A stretch of DNA of 64,000 nt. It comes from Nissolia schottii (taxonomy: Eukaryota; Streptophyta; Magnoliopsida; Fabales; Fabaceae). The first letter of the stretch is position 1; each line of letters begins with the position of its first letter. The stretch covers positions 61,561 to 125,560 of the forward strand of contig QANU01109201.1 of NCBI GenBank assembly GCA_003254905.1. Reading direction: 5' to 3'. Of the stretch, positions 48,990-60,790 are shown in pieces. The notes under the pieces were generated by a model. It had not been told where the DNA came from and did no database searches. It saw only the letters and a list, made by a program, of their open reading frames with translations. The translations under genes were made by a program, and so were the position numbers.

Positions 48990-51801
48990 GTTGTCTCTGC
49001 GGTTGTCTAACTGGATTTGCCCCTTCTTCTAGGAGTATCCTATGTGTACATGTGGAAGGGTTGATTCCAGTGATGTCATCTATGGTCCATCCAATGGCTT
49101 TCTTGTGCTTCTTGAGCACACCAACCAATCTTTCTTCCTCCTGAGAGGAGAGATCATTTGCTATAATCACTGGTAGCGAGTTATCTTCTCCCAGGAAAGT
49201 ATATTTGAGATGAGAAGGAAGAACCTTTAATTCTGGACCTGCCGCTTTACTGTCTGTTCCTAAAACTTCACTTAATTCTAAAACAGGAGATGCATTAAGT
49301 ACATCAAATTCAGAATTCACAAAATTATTACCCAGACCTTCTTGAAGGAACTCGTCTACCTCTTTACAAGCAGAACATAGTTTACTGATACCATCACAGT
49401 CGGGGCATTCAAATTCAGATGTTAAGTTTATCATTTTATCAGCCCAGGTATCATACGAGTCCAAAATTAAGGAGTCAATAACATCAATTTGAAAAATTGA
49501 ATGTTCTTCCGAAGGGTAATGCATGGCCTCAGGTAAACCATATTGCACATACAAATCCCCGCATTCCATGGATAATGTACCAGCGTGTACATCAATCTTG
49601 GCCCGTGCAGTTTTCAAAAATGGGCGTCCTAAGATTAATGTTGCCTGGTGAACATGACTATCATTTTCTATTTCTAATACATAGAAGTCTGCGGGAAATA
49701 TTAAATCGTTTACCTTAACTAGGACATCTTCTAATATACTTTCTGGTCGGGCGGTACTGCGGTTAGCGAGTTGTATGATTAATCCGGTCGGCTTGAGGAT
49801 TCTCGTGTGTAAGAATTTGTAAATAGACTTCGGCATAACATTGATGGCTGCTCCTAAATCTGCCAAGGCCTTTGTGAATAATCTTTGACCTATAACACAA
49901 GGAACTAAAAACGTACCTAGGCCTGTACACTTGGGAGGTAATGGGCTAGATTTGATGATAGATGACACATTTGCTCCCATGTTGACTTAGGCAGTGTCTT
50001 TTAGCCTTCCCTTGTTGGTGCACAAGTCCTTCAAGAACTTTGTATACTTTGGAATTTGTCTAATTACTTCTAGCAAGGGGATGTTTACCTCTACCTTCCG
50101 GAATGTGTCTAAGAACTCTTTTTCCAGTTGAAGTGTAGCGCTGACTTAGGTTTGGGACCTTTGTGCGGGAAAGGAAGTGGGACAGGTGCTTCTCCTGTCT
50201 GCAGTGGTTCTGGGCACTGTTTAGGTCCTTCGGTCTGCGTCAAGCCTTCTGCTTCAGTGTCACTGCTAGAGTTTTCTTCTTTGGCTTTTCCTTCAGAGTC
50301 TTTTTCGTGACTGCTAGGTCCTTCAGAATCTTCAACCTGTGGTGCCTGCAAAATAGTACCAGATCTTAAGGTGATAGCACTTACATTTGCTCGGGGGTTT
50401 GGAACAGTCTGAGAGGGAAGATGGGATGAGCTGCTCGATTGTTTGAATGGATTTCATTCTGTATTGCTGACAAGGCAGCCTCATACTTCTTCTGGGACGC
50501 CTGCATATCCTGCATCATTTTTAACATTTCATGTGCCATAGGATTCTCAGGTGCAGGGGCAGCTTGTGGAATTTGTGGAGAAGGATGGAACTGTTGTTGT
50601 GGCGTGGGTTGGAACTGCTGTTGTGACCTCTGTAGAGCAGCACATATCTTCTTTGTTGTTGTTGTGGAGATGGTTTGGCTTGGGGTTATGAATTAAGCGT
50701 GTTAGAATTGTTACCCCATTTAAATGCCGGGTTGTCCTTCCAGCCTGGGTTGTAGGTATTACTGTAGGGATCATACCTCTGCTAGTTGGACTGGTCTGGC
50801 TTACCCGGAAACATGGCCGCAACTGTGCAAGTCTCGTCCCTGAGTAGTGGACACTGCTCGGGGGAGTGAGAGGTGTCATCAGGACAAAGAGAGCAAACCG
50901 CTTGAGTTTGGTGTCCCATGGCCAAAACACTAACCATGTCTGCCAATTTGTCAACTTTTTCTGTAAGAGACACAAACTCATTTTTTGGGCGGTCAACAGC
51001 AACTCCATATGCTACTCTGGTATGCCGGTTAGCTCGCATCTCGTATCTAGAATGACCAGCCATTTCACTGATCAATTGTCTGGCTTCTTCTGGTGCTTTT
51101 CTATTTTTCAAGATTCCACCAGCAGCTGAATCAATCCATTTCCGACCCATGAGACTTAGACCTTCATAGAAGTGCTCCAAGAGTTGTACGTCAGTGACCC
51201 CATGGTGAGGACACATGTCGCGCGAACTTTGGAATCTCTCCCAATATTCTCCTAAGGTCTCATCAGGCCTTTGCTGCATTCCAGAAATTTCTTTCCGTAG
51301 AGCGGACACTCGGCTAGCTGGGAAGTATTTTTCAAGGAACAGTTTCTTCAGGCCCAGCCAACTATTTACTGCTTGGTGAGGAATACTGTAATACCAGTCT
51401 CGGGCCGCACCCTCCAGAGAGAATGGGAAAGCTTTAAGCTTTACCAAGTCAGGGCTCACGGACTGGGATCTCATAGTATTACACGTCATAACGAACACCT
51501 TGAGATGGCGGTGTGGGTTTTCCGACGGCAAGCCATGGAACTTGGGTCAATGATGTAAAAAATTGGACTTTATTTCAAAGTCCACGGCATCGTCAGGGAA
51601 AACCACACCGGATGGCTCATAAGAGTAGTCAGGAGCTGCTAACTCACCCCATGTTTGGGCGGGATTTGCCATGATTCCTGTCGCAGAAATAGTATTATCA
51701 GTAGTAAAAGGTGGTTCTCTTTGTTGCCTCAATTCCCTCCTAATTCTCCTTAGCGTTCTTTCGATTTCTGGATCAAAACTGGCTAAGGTAAGGTCAGGCA
51801 A
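48990..51801 (-). pseudogene. Gag and protease region of Athila element B
   Basis: The same domain order as in element A: capsid-like segment, Cys/His knuckle-like segment, Gln/Pro-rich stretch, then protease with LADLGAAINVMPKS. It is decayed, with a few breaks. Confidence 0.85.
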
Positions 51802-51892
51802 GGAACGAGTGATACATGAGAACTAAAACTAAATAACAAAAAGGAAAAGGAAAGAAAGGAAGAGACAAGAAAAGGGTTTGGCTAAATTGCTT

Positions 51893-51909
51893 CCCCGGCA
51901 ACGGCGCCA
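51893..51909 (-). other. Primer-binding site of element B
   Basis: The minus strand reads TGGCGCCGTTGCCGGGG, an exact complement of the plant tRNA-Asp 3' end, four bases from the LTR edge. Confidence 0.92.
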
Positions 51910-53114
51910 AATTTGACGCTCACCAAAATGTAGTTAGATTTTAGTGCGCGATCAAATAATAATTTATAAACCAAGAAAATCCCAAAAACGTAGTAAAGGG
52001 GGGTTAACCTAGGTCGTCTCTCAAGGAAGCAATTTAGAACCAATTACAGGTTTAACTAAATCGAGGGGGTTTGTTTGATGAATTTAAAAGAGATTAAAAC
52101 GAGAGTAAGACAACAATGATAAAAGCAATATCCTGCATACTGCGTTTCTAAATCAAGGATTAATTTTCATTGGTTCTTAGTTCATTATTCATAAAATAGG
52201 ATGTTGTTTATTGGTTGAAATCTCTAACCAATTTGCAATTCATTTAGAGACTACGATCGTCAGTTCCCTAAGCATTTGTTAATAAAGGAATTAAAACTAA
52301 GATCTCAGCATTAAAATCCCATATTAATTAAGTACCAATTGCACAACCTAATTAAATCTAATTAGTTTCCCAAAGAGTTCCTTAATCATAGTTTAATAAG
52401 TCTTAGAATCGTCAAGATTCATTAATCTAGATTTAACCCTTAACTAATAACATGCAATCGCTATATCATTAATTGGAGCGGAACANTAGATTTAANAAAT
52501 CTCTAACCAATTTGCAATTCATTTAGAGACTACGATCGTCAGTTCCCTAAGCATTTGTTAATACAGGAATTAAAACTAAGATCTCAGCATTAAAATCCCA
52601 TATTAATTAAGTACCAATTGCACAACCTAATTAAATCTAATTAGTTTCCCAAAGAGTTCCTTAATCATAGTTTAATAAGTCTTACAATCGTCAAGATTCA
52701 TTAATCTAGATTTAACCCTTAACTAATAACATGCAATCGCTATATCATTAATTGGAGCGGAACAATTCATGAATAATCGTTAAGTGCAAGACCTCGAATT
52801 AATCCTAATCTAGAGTTACCACATGCAAGATATTAATAAACTATTCCTCCATGATTGGAGGATTAAAACTCATAACAAGTAAAGAGAAAGAAAGAGTAAA
52901 TAACAATGGAAGATAGGAACAATAGAACCTGGATTTAATTCGGCAGAACTTCGTTACAAATCTTGAAAGATCACAAAGCACTCTAACGTAAACCTAAGTG
53001 CTTAAAATAAAATGTAAAAAGTGTAGAAAATGAAAGGAAAAGGTGAAGTTCTCGGCCTAGGAGAACTTGGGTGGATGGTGGAAGAGATGATCCTCAAATG
53101 AGTGCCTTGGCCCT

Positions 53115-53124
53115 CTATTTATAG
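53115..53124 (-). promoter_or_regulatory. TATA box of the Athila LTR promoter
   Basis: The minus strand reads CTATAAATAG. The same site occurs at 43421-43430 and 44244-44253, always at the downstream edge of the CGCTGAGCG cluster. Confidence 0.65.
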
Positions 53125-53135
53125 GCCAAGGTTCG

Positions 53136-53466
53136 TGCACACCGCTCAGCGGTTTAGCACCATCGCTGAGCGGTTTGAGGCATATCACTGAGCGGTTTGG
53201 CGGTGGCGCTAAGCGGTTGAGTCAATCCCGGCGGCTTACGCGACTTCATTAAATGCTCCAGCTAGCTTTTGCAGGGGCGGCGCCGCCATCTGAGCTGGCG
53301 CCAGGCTGGCGCAATAAATGCGCCGGTGCTAGTAGGTACTTTGGCTCAACGGCAAGGTGTTCACCGCTGAGCGATTCTTGATCATTCGCTGAGCGTTGCC
53401 TTCTGTTTTGCTGAGCGCTGCCTTGATTATTGCTGAGCGGTTCTTTGCTTACCGCTGAGCGATTAT
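53136..53466. repeat. CGCTGAGCG cluster in the Athila 5' LTR
   Basis: Ten copies such as CCGCTCAGCGG, TCGCTGAGCGG and CCGCTGAGCGA occur in two groups of five. They flank a GC-rich centre with a GGCGGCGCCGCC palindrome and GCAATAAATGCGCCGG. Confidence 0.88.
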
Positions 53467-53756
53467 ATGCTTGTTCTCCTCTTTTGCTCCTTTGCTTCAT
53501 TCTTCAAGGATGGAGTCTTCACTTCATATCTTCAATGACCCTCTTGAACCTTTGTTTCTTGTAATTCAAAATAGAAAACTCCAAAAGAGATATTAAATTC
53601 TAAGAGTAAAATAATGCCTAATCTTGCCGTTTTTCTCAATTCCTTACATAAGAAGATAATGTGCAAAACATATCAATTAAGTGTTAAAACCACACATTTT
53701 AGTATGCATTTGTTCATTTATAGAGTAATAACTTAGGGTACAAAATCCACTTATCA

Positions 53757-54063
53757 ATAGACGAAGAGACGAAGCTTTGTGTAGAGATGAGAGCAAAGAC
53801 GAGGGAGAGTGGAGAACGAAGAGGATGAAGAAGACGACGAGAGATCGAAGAGAGCGAGAGATTTTTATGCAAATCCTATTTTCTGAGAGACTGTGAGAGA
53901 GGAAGTTGAAACGAACTCCAATACAAGCGAGAAGCGTGTCTTCACGCGCAGTGGTGAGAGTGGGGGAGAGAGTGGATGAGACGGTTATTTAGTGGGGTCC
54001 ACCGTACACAAATACTGATGTATGCATGGTGTATGCAATAGGGGTGTACATGGAGACTTTTTG
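53757..54063. mobile_element. Right end of a second Ulp1-type transposon
   Basis: This matches 34270-34568 closely and stops at the same GAGACTTTTTG. It abuts the Athila LTR edge, so the Athila element probably inserted into this transposon copy. Confidence 0.8.
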
Positions 54064-54619
54064 CTTATTTTATCTAGTTTGTTTTGAACGGTGTATAAAC
54101 ATGTGTATACATAAAATTAATTTTATTGACAAAATTATTCATATATTAAAGCATGTTTTTATAAAAATGATTGAAGTTAATAAGAACAAGATACAAAAGT
54201 TACAATTACAATTTTTTTTAATGTTTGTTTAAAATGGATCAAATTGATCCATTGAGTAAAAAATAATCCCTTTTGGAAGAGAAGCCATTGCACATCATCT
54301 CTTTCCCTATGAAAGACCAAGTTCGGCAACAATGGATGAATCTTCTTACACTTCAAACTTTGCTTCACATGGCATCCATGGGAGAGCCCTTTGAGATTTA
54401 ATTGACGCCAACTTCTCTTGCTACAAGGTGCTAGCTGTGTGCGCAAGATTTTTGGTCGAGTCAACGAGATCCATGGAAGAGGAAGCTTGCCATGACATAG
54501 CAATCAAGAGCAACCATGGAGTCTACCAATCACGTCTTTGCCATGATTCACATCATTAGTGAAAGATGGATGAACAACATGTACTCCCTCGCACATAGTG
54601 CAATGACATTTAACACCAA
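54064..54619. other. Spacer without a recognisable gene
   Basis: AT-rich sequence is followed by about 300 bp (54240-54560) of more even composition with short open frames on both strands. I do not recognise any product. Confidence 0.4.
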
Positions 54620-55086
54620 GGTTGTCAAACTCGAGAGATTAAGTAAACTCGTGAAGGCTCAAACTCGAATCGTAAACTCGTAAAAGTTTACATGTGTAAA
54701 AAATATATGTTATAAGCAATATAATTAGGAACTAAACATGATTAAATTTTGTATTCATAATTGACATTGAATAATGTTAAATTTAAAAAAAATAAATAAA
54801 AAATATAATAAAATATACCTTAATGCATGACACTTAGTTATGTCATACTTTATTCTGTACATGTATTACTTTATAGTTTGATAAAACATAGCTCAATTAT
54901 GATAAATATATAAAATCACCTTAATAAACTCAATAGATACTGTCTAACACACAAAGTCAACTAAGTATCTAAAAAAGTTACCAAATTTATACATCTTGAG
55001 GTAAACTCGTAAACTTAGGTAGATTTTAACTCGTAAACTCGCTAGTAAAATTGAGAGTTTACTTAAACTCGTACGAGTTTACCAAA
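54620..55086. mobile_element. MITE-like element with AAACTCGTAAA repeats
   Basis: The left end GGTTGTCAAACTCGAGAGAT and the reverse complement of the right end, TTTTGGTAAACTCGTACGAG, both continue into TTAAGTAAACTC. Both ends are packed with TAAACTCG(T) motifs and the centre is AT-rich. It is about 467 bp and non-coding. The family is perhaps hAT-like, but no target duplication is clear. Confidence 0.55.
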
Positions 55087-55195
55087 AAGAAGTTTACATG
55101 AGTGTCAACTCATTTTGTGTAGTNGTGGGTTTAGAAATATTGGGCCTTTCTCCACATAGGAAGGGAGCCCAACCCAACAAATCTGCCCCTCACAA

Positions 55196-56900
55196 CTATG
55201 TGGAGGTGATCGACAAACCGCCGATCTCACAACAAGTTTCAAACTTGCTTCTCGGTAGTGTCTTAGTCATCATATCAGCACAATTATCATCTGTATGAAC
55301 TTTTGCCAACTCCAGCAACCTAGCCCCCAAAGCATCACGTATCCAATGATACCTCACATCAATATGTTTTGACCTAGAGTGAAAAGTTGAATTCTTACCA
55401 AGATAAATTGCACTCTGACTATCACAAAATAGCAAGTACTTGTCTTGAACAAAACCAAGCTCCTGCAAGAGTTTCTTCACCCAAAGCAACTCCTTGCATT
55501 CTTCTGTAATGGCAATGAATTCTGCCTCAATAGTGGACAACGCAACACACTTCTGCATTCTCGATTGCCATGCCATAACTCCCCCTGCAAACTTAATCAT
55601 GTAGCCTGAAGTAGACCTTCTGGAATCTATGTCTTCGGCCATATCAGAATCAGTATAGCCTACAAGGGTAGGCTTATCACCTCCAAAACAAAGCCTCAAG
55701 CTAGTAGTACCACAAAGATACCTCAAAATCCATTTCACAGCATTCCAATGCTCTCTACCTGGATTAGACAAAAATCTACTGACTGTGCCAATAGCATGAG
55801 CAATATCTGGTCTTGTACACACCATTGCATACATCAAACTACTCACAGCAGATGCATAAGGAGCCCGTTGCATATCTGATTTTTCAGATTCATTGGAAGG
55901 ACTCTGTTTAGCACTTAATTTAAAATGAGTAGCAAGAGGAGTGCTTACTGCCTTAGCATTTTCCATCTGGAACCTTTGTAGCAGTCTTTCAACATAGTGT
56001 TCCTATGACATCCAAAGCTTCTTCTCTTGCCTATCACGCATGATTCTTATACCAAGAATTTGCTTATCAGCTCCCATGTCTTTCATGGCAAATGACTCAC
56101 CCATTTGCTTCTTCAACCTGTCAATCATGGAAATATCTTTCCCAACAATAAGCATGTCATCAACATACAATAACAGGATAATAAAATCACTATTAGCAAA
56201 CTTTTTAATAAAGACACAATGATCAGAAGTAGTCTTCTTGTAGCCTTGCTCACACATAACAGATTCAAACTTCTTGTACCACTGTCGCGGAGCCTGCTTC
56301 AAACCATATAGGCTTTTTCTCAGTCTACACACATAGTCTTCCTTGCCTTTAACAAGAAAACCATCAGGTTGCTTCATATAAATCTCTTCCTCCAAATCAC
56401 CGTGAAGGAAAGCAGTTTTGACATCCATTTGCTCTACCTCTAAATCAAGAGTAGCAGCCAAACTCAACATAGTTCTAATGGATGACATCTTCACCACAAG
56501 AGAAAAAATCTCATTGAAATCAACACCTTTTCTCTGTCTAAAACCTTTCACCACCAATCTGGCTTTATACCTTGGAGATGTAGAATTGCTTTCTTGCTTT
56601 ACCCTGTAGATCCACTTGTTTTCCGAAGCCTTCTTGCCTTTTAGCAATTTCACCAAGTCAAAAGTGTGATTATCATGCAAAGACTTCATTTCATCTTGCA
56701 TTGCATCCAGCCACTTTTTCTTTTCTTCACCCTCCATTGCTTCAAGATAACACTCAGGTTCTCCTCCATCTGTCAAGGCAACATAGTCATCAGAAGAATA
56801 CCTAGTAGATGGTTTCCTCTGCCTATTAGACCTCCAAATTTGAACTTGCGGTGGTTCAGGAGCATCATCAAGATCCCCATCTTGTGACATCCCATGTTCC
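55196..56900 (-). pseudogene. Reverse transcriptase and RNase H of copia copy 1
   Basis: The reverse transcriptase carries KARLVVKGFRQRKGVDF, LYGLKQAPRQW and LLYVDDMLIVG. RNase H carries GYTDSDMAEDIDSRRSTSGY and SKHIDVRYHWIRD. These are standard copia motifs of the Tnt1-like group. Confidence 0.9.
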
Positions 56901-56924
56901 TCTTTAACATCATCAATAGGAACA

Positions 56925-58400
56925 TCAAAATAAAATCATCTCCAAGTTGCTGATCACCAACATCATCATGTTGCTCATCATTCTGAACATTATTTTCTCA
57001 GTAGTATCCAGATCATGTACAGGCATCCGAACTGGGTCAACATTAGACAAACTATTATCTATCTCAGGTGTAGTCTTCTCTATCTTTTCAATGTCTTCAA
57101 TGGTTTGGTCTTCCATGAACTTCACATCACGGCTTCTAACTGCCTTCTTCTCAACAGGATCAAAGAACTTGTAGCCAAATTCATCCTGACCATAACCAAT
57201 AAAGATGTATTTCCTTGTCTTCGCATCCAACTTGGATCTCTCATCCTTTGGAACATGCACATATGCTTTGCAACCGAAGACTCGCAAATGATCATACCTG
57301 ACATTCTTGCCAAACCAAATCTTTTCTGGCACCTCAGCATTCAAGGCAACTGCAGGACTCAGATTAATAACATGCACTGCCGTGTACAATGCCTCACCCC
57401 AAAAATGCTTAGGCAACTTTGCTACAGAAAGCATACATCTAACTCTTTCAATTAATGTCCTGTTCATCCTCTCTGCTAAACCATTCAACTGAGGAGTTTT
57501 AGGAGGAGTCTTTTCATGTCTGATACCGTGCTGCTTGTAATAGACATCAAACAATCCACAATACTCACCACCATTGTCAGTACGAATGCATTTCAGCTTC
57601 TTACCTGATTGTCTCTCAACCAAGACATAGAATTCTTTGAATTTCTCCAGAACCTGGTCCTTTGTCTTCAAAGCATAGACCCAAAGCTTCCTGGAACAAT
57701 CATCAATAAAGGTAATAAAATAAAGTGCAACACTAAATGACTTTACCTTCAATGGGCCACAAACATCAGAATACACCAATTCAAGCAACTCTAACTTCTT
57801 TGAGGGAGGGTGCTTCTTGAAGGATACTCTAGTCTGTTTACCGGCCATGCAATGAGAACATTCTCCAACTCGACACTTTTCAATCTTGGAAGCACATCCT
57901 TTTTAGCTAAACAATTCAACCCCTTCTCACTGATATGACTAAGCCTTCGGTGCCACAAAGAAGCCTCCATATCCATGGCGTTCACACTGTCTTTAGCAAC
58001 CAATGCTTTTATCCAATACAATTTACTGATTCTCTCCCCTTTTGTCACAATTAAGTTACCTTTGGTGAGTTTCCATTTTCCTGAGCCAAAGTGATTTCCA
58101 TAACCACCATCATCAAGCATCTGCACAGAGATCAAATTAAAGCGGACATCTGGAGCATGTTTGACTCCTCTAAGTAACAACTGCACTCCCATGTTGGTCT
58201 GCAAACAAACATCACCAATACCAACCACCTTAGACACACCATCATTACCCATCTTCAACACTCCAAAATCACCAGAAGTGTAAGATGTGAAGAACTCCTT
58301 CCTTGGTGTAACATGCAGTGTAGCACCACTATCAATTATCCACATGCTCTCATCTGATACAAGATTGACTGAATCATGGTCACAGAGAATAATAAGATCA
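56925..58400 (-). pseudogene. Protease and integrase of copia copy 1
   Basis: The protease has WIIDSGATLHVTPR, then a GAG-pre-integrase segment (LWHRRLSHIS) and an integrase core with DDCSRKLWVY and RTDNGGEY, followed by the PQLNGLAERMNRTL block. Confidence 0.9.
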
Positions 58401-58479
58401 TTATCACAAGTAGCAGTAGTAACACGATCATCATTGTCATGATGCTTTTTTTTCTGTTTCCCTTTCTTATCGTTGCTCT

Positions 58480-59235
58480 CCCTTTTCTATTGTAAACAAT
58501 TTCTCTGTATGTGCCCTATTTTGTGACAATAATGACACTCCACATTCTTGTATCTGGACTTGGACTTACTTCTGCTTTTCTCTCTATTCCCTTTCGGTTC
58601 CTTTTTCTGACTTCTCCGCCTGTTCTCAGTGACAAGTACCTCGGAATGAGAAGAAGTACCATGAGCCTTCCTTCTCATCTCCTCATTAAGAACACTACTC
58701 TTAACATTTTCCAAAGAGACAACACCATCAGGGGATGAGTTTGTAATTGAAACCCGAAAAGTTTCCCAAGAATCTGGCAGAGTATTCAGTAGCCATAGTC
58801 CCAACACTTCATCATCAAACTTGATGCTCATTCCTGACAATTGATCTCGGAGCCCTTGAAAATCATTCAAGTGATCTGAAATAGAAGTCCCTTCCTTGTA
58901 CCTCAAATTCATCAAGGAATGTAACAAATATAATTTATTATTCCCTGAACTAGAAGCATACAAGGTCTCAATCTTCTTACACAAGGATTTTGCATTTTCC
59001 TCATTAGCAATATGATTATAAACATTGTCTTCAACATACTGACGAATAAAACCACAAACCTGTTGATGCTCAAACTTCCATTCCTCGTCAGTCTTGTCTT
59101 TCGGCTTCTTAGTAGCAAACACAGGAAGATGCAATTTCTTCACAAATAATAAATCCTTCATTTTTTTCCTTCCACAAGTGATAGTTAGTGCCATTCAAAC
59201 AGACCATCTTATTTGTATTTGCCTCCATCATTCAA
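58480..59235 (-). pseudogene. Gag of copia copy 1
   Basis: It carries a UBN2-type capsid domain ([20 protein letters not shown]) and a C-terminal basic stretch, followed by the zinc knuckle CHYCHKIGHIQRNC. The same gag starts copy 2 at 62672. Confidence 0.88.
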
Positions 59236-59274
59236 GCAAGTCAAATAACCCCAACCAAGGAGTTCTGATACCAC

Positions 59275-59946
59275 TGATGGGAAATTCAACACAATAATTT
59301 GACAACTCAATCAGAGCTATATGCAGCGGATAATAATTTTCCCAACTTGCAAGAATCTATGAGGAGCAATAACAAATAATGACAATAACAATAACACACA
59401 AAAGGAAGACACATGAATTTTTAACATGGAAAACCTTCTCAATGTGAGAAGTAAACACCACGGGCACAAGCCAGTCAATCAAGCCCCACTATGATCAAAA
59501 TAAGGGTATAAGAGAGTCTCAATCACAGCATAAATCGTGCTCAATAATTAGCCAAAACAACAAGGCAAGAATGATGAAATAGAGAATAAGAGAAACCAGA
59601 AAACCCCAACCTCGCTGTTACTGTGCGTGGCTAATTTTTCACTGCTCAGGCAACTTCTCGACGATCCGACTGTCCATATTGAAGTATCTCAAGTTCCAAA
59701 CCTGCTATAAAAATTTCAGCCCAATCCAACGGTGAACGAAGCGGTGGCGGCCGATCAAAAATTGCTGTGCTGACAAAAAACGGGAAAAACGTTTTTCTCT
59801 TCTCTTCTCCTTCTTTCTATGCCTCCTCTTGTTTTCTCAGCCCCCTCTCTTAACCCTAAAAATGACCCCTCTCCACTATTAAGTGAGATTAGTGGGTTTG
59901 TAAATATTGGGCCTTTCTCCACATAAGAAGGGAGCCCAACCCAACA
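59275..59946 (-). repeat. 5' LTR of copia copy 1
   Basis: 672 bp, matching 61953-62625 in inverted orientation. Confidence 0.92.
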
Positions 59947-60790
59947 TTGATAACCAGTGCCACTACTCGAAACCACGCATGTGACAGTGAACATAATCAC
60001 TAGGACAACAGCAGGAATGACAACCCTCATGAACGTGATTTTGAGCATGGTGACCCTAACCCTGGACAATCCACCGTTAGAAGTCATAGACCAGAGCATC
60101 ATGTTCTACATCTTGTTTTGAAGATGACAGGAGCTATGTCAGTTACAAGGAAGAGTGGCAGAGGTACTAAAGTGCTAAGAGTGGTCAGAAACTTGATCTC
60201 CTTGTGTTTTGAAACGAAGAAGCATATGGGTGGCTTGTCTGTATAGAGAGATACTTCCGAATTGAGGGGTTGAAGGACAAGAGAAGCTCAAGACGGCATT
60301 GATAGATATGGAAGATGATGCCTTGATTTGGTATCAATGGTGGGAAGATTAGACACCTTTTCCTTCTTGGTGGGAGTTCAAGGAAGCACTAAGAGGTTCC
60401 ACCCCAAGATGGCTTGGAACTCTGTAGAGCCTCTGTTAGAATTGAAATAGACTGGGAATGTGGCTCAGTACAGGAAATAATTTGAGATGAGGAACTCTGT
60501 AAAGCCTCTTGGCATGACGTTGAACCGAGCACAGTGATGAGGATATTCTTGAGTAGGCTGAGGAAGGATATTAAGGCAAAGATGAAGGTTAGCTCTTTTC
60601 TTTGCTTGATAGAGATGATGGACAAGGAAGAAGAATTAGAAATGAGGAATAAGGCTTGTTGGAAAGAAGGTGTTGGGCCAAAGGACAACCAACCAAACTT
60701 GGTCTCTTTGGAGGAGGGTGCTCCCATGGACCTTGCAAGGACAATGATTGTTACGACTCCAGTGGGTGATAACTCTCCAATTAGAGTTAT
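59947..60790 (+). mobile_element. Ty3/gypsy gag remnant
   Basis: Plus-strand text resembling gypsy capsid genes is visible: GWLVCIERYFRIEG, then DALIWYQWWE, then an IFLSRLRKDIKAKMK segment. No pol follows. It is a heavily decayed fossil with many breaks. Confidence 0.6.

Larger units (their letters stand above)
43728..53756 (-). mobile_element. Athila-type Ty3/gypsy element B
   Basis: This is nearly complete in outline: 5' LTR (51914-53756), tRNA-Asp primer site (51893-51909), gag (about 51800-50440), protease (about 50350-49250), reverse transcriptase and RNase H (about 48980-47550), integrase (about 47550-46260), a 3' non-coding region of about 1.4 kb and a 3' LTR. There is no env-like frame. 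It is broken in several places (about six). The LTRs are very similar by eye, so it is young. Confidence 0.88.
51914..53756 (-). repeat. 5' LTR of element B, with an internal 279 bp duplication
   Basis: The LTR runs from TGACGCTCACC to CCACTTATCA. Sequence at 52218-52485 is repeated at 52497-52764 with Ns at the seam (52486, 52496). Without the repeat the LTR would be about 1.56 kb. Confidence 0.9.
55125..59946 (-). mobile_element. Tnt1-like Ty1/copia element, copy 1
   Basis: In minus-strand order: 5' LTR (59275-59946, 672 bp, TGTTGGGTTGGG to CCCATCA), a TGGTATCAGA primer site (initiator tRNA-Met), gag with a CX2CX4HX4C knuckle, protease, integrase, reverse transcriptase and RNase H, then a short piece of 3' LTR (55125-55178) cut at the N at 55124. 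It is nearly full length, with about five breaks. The domain order, integrase before reverse transcriptase, is diagnostic of copia. Preservation suggests modest age. Confidence 0.9.

Noticed and set aside
54177-54503. 108-codon minus-strand frame as a host gene
   Set aside because: No recognisable domain, no splice or promoter context and mixed composition; insufficient support.
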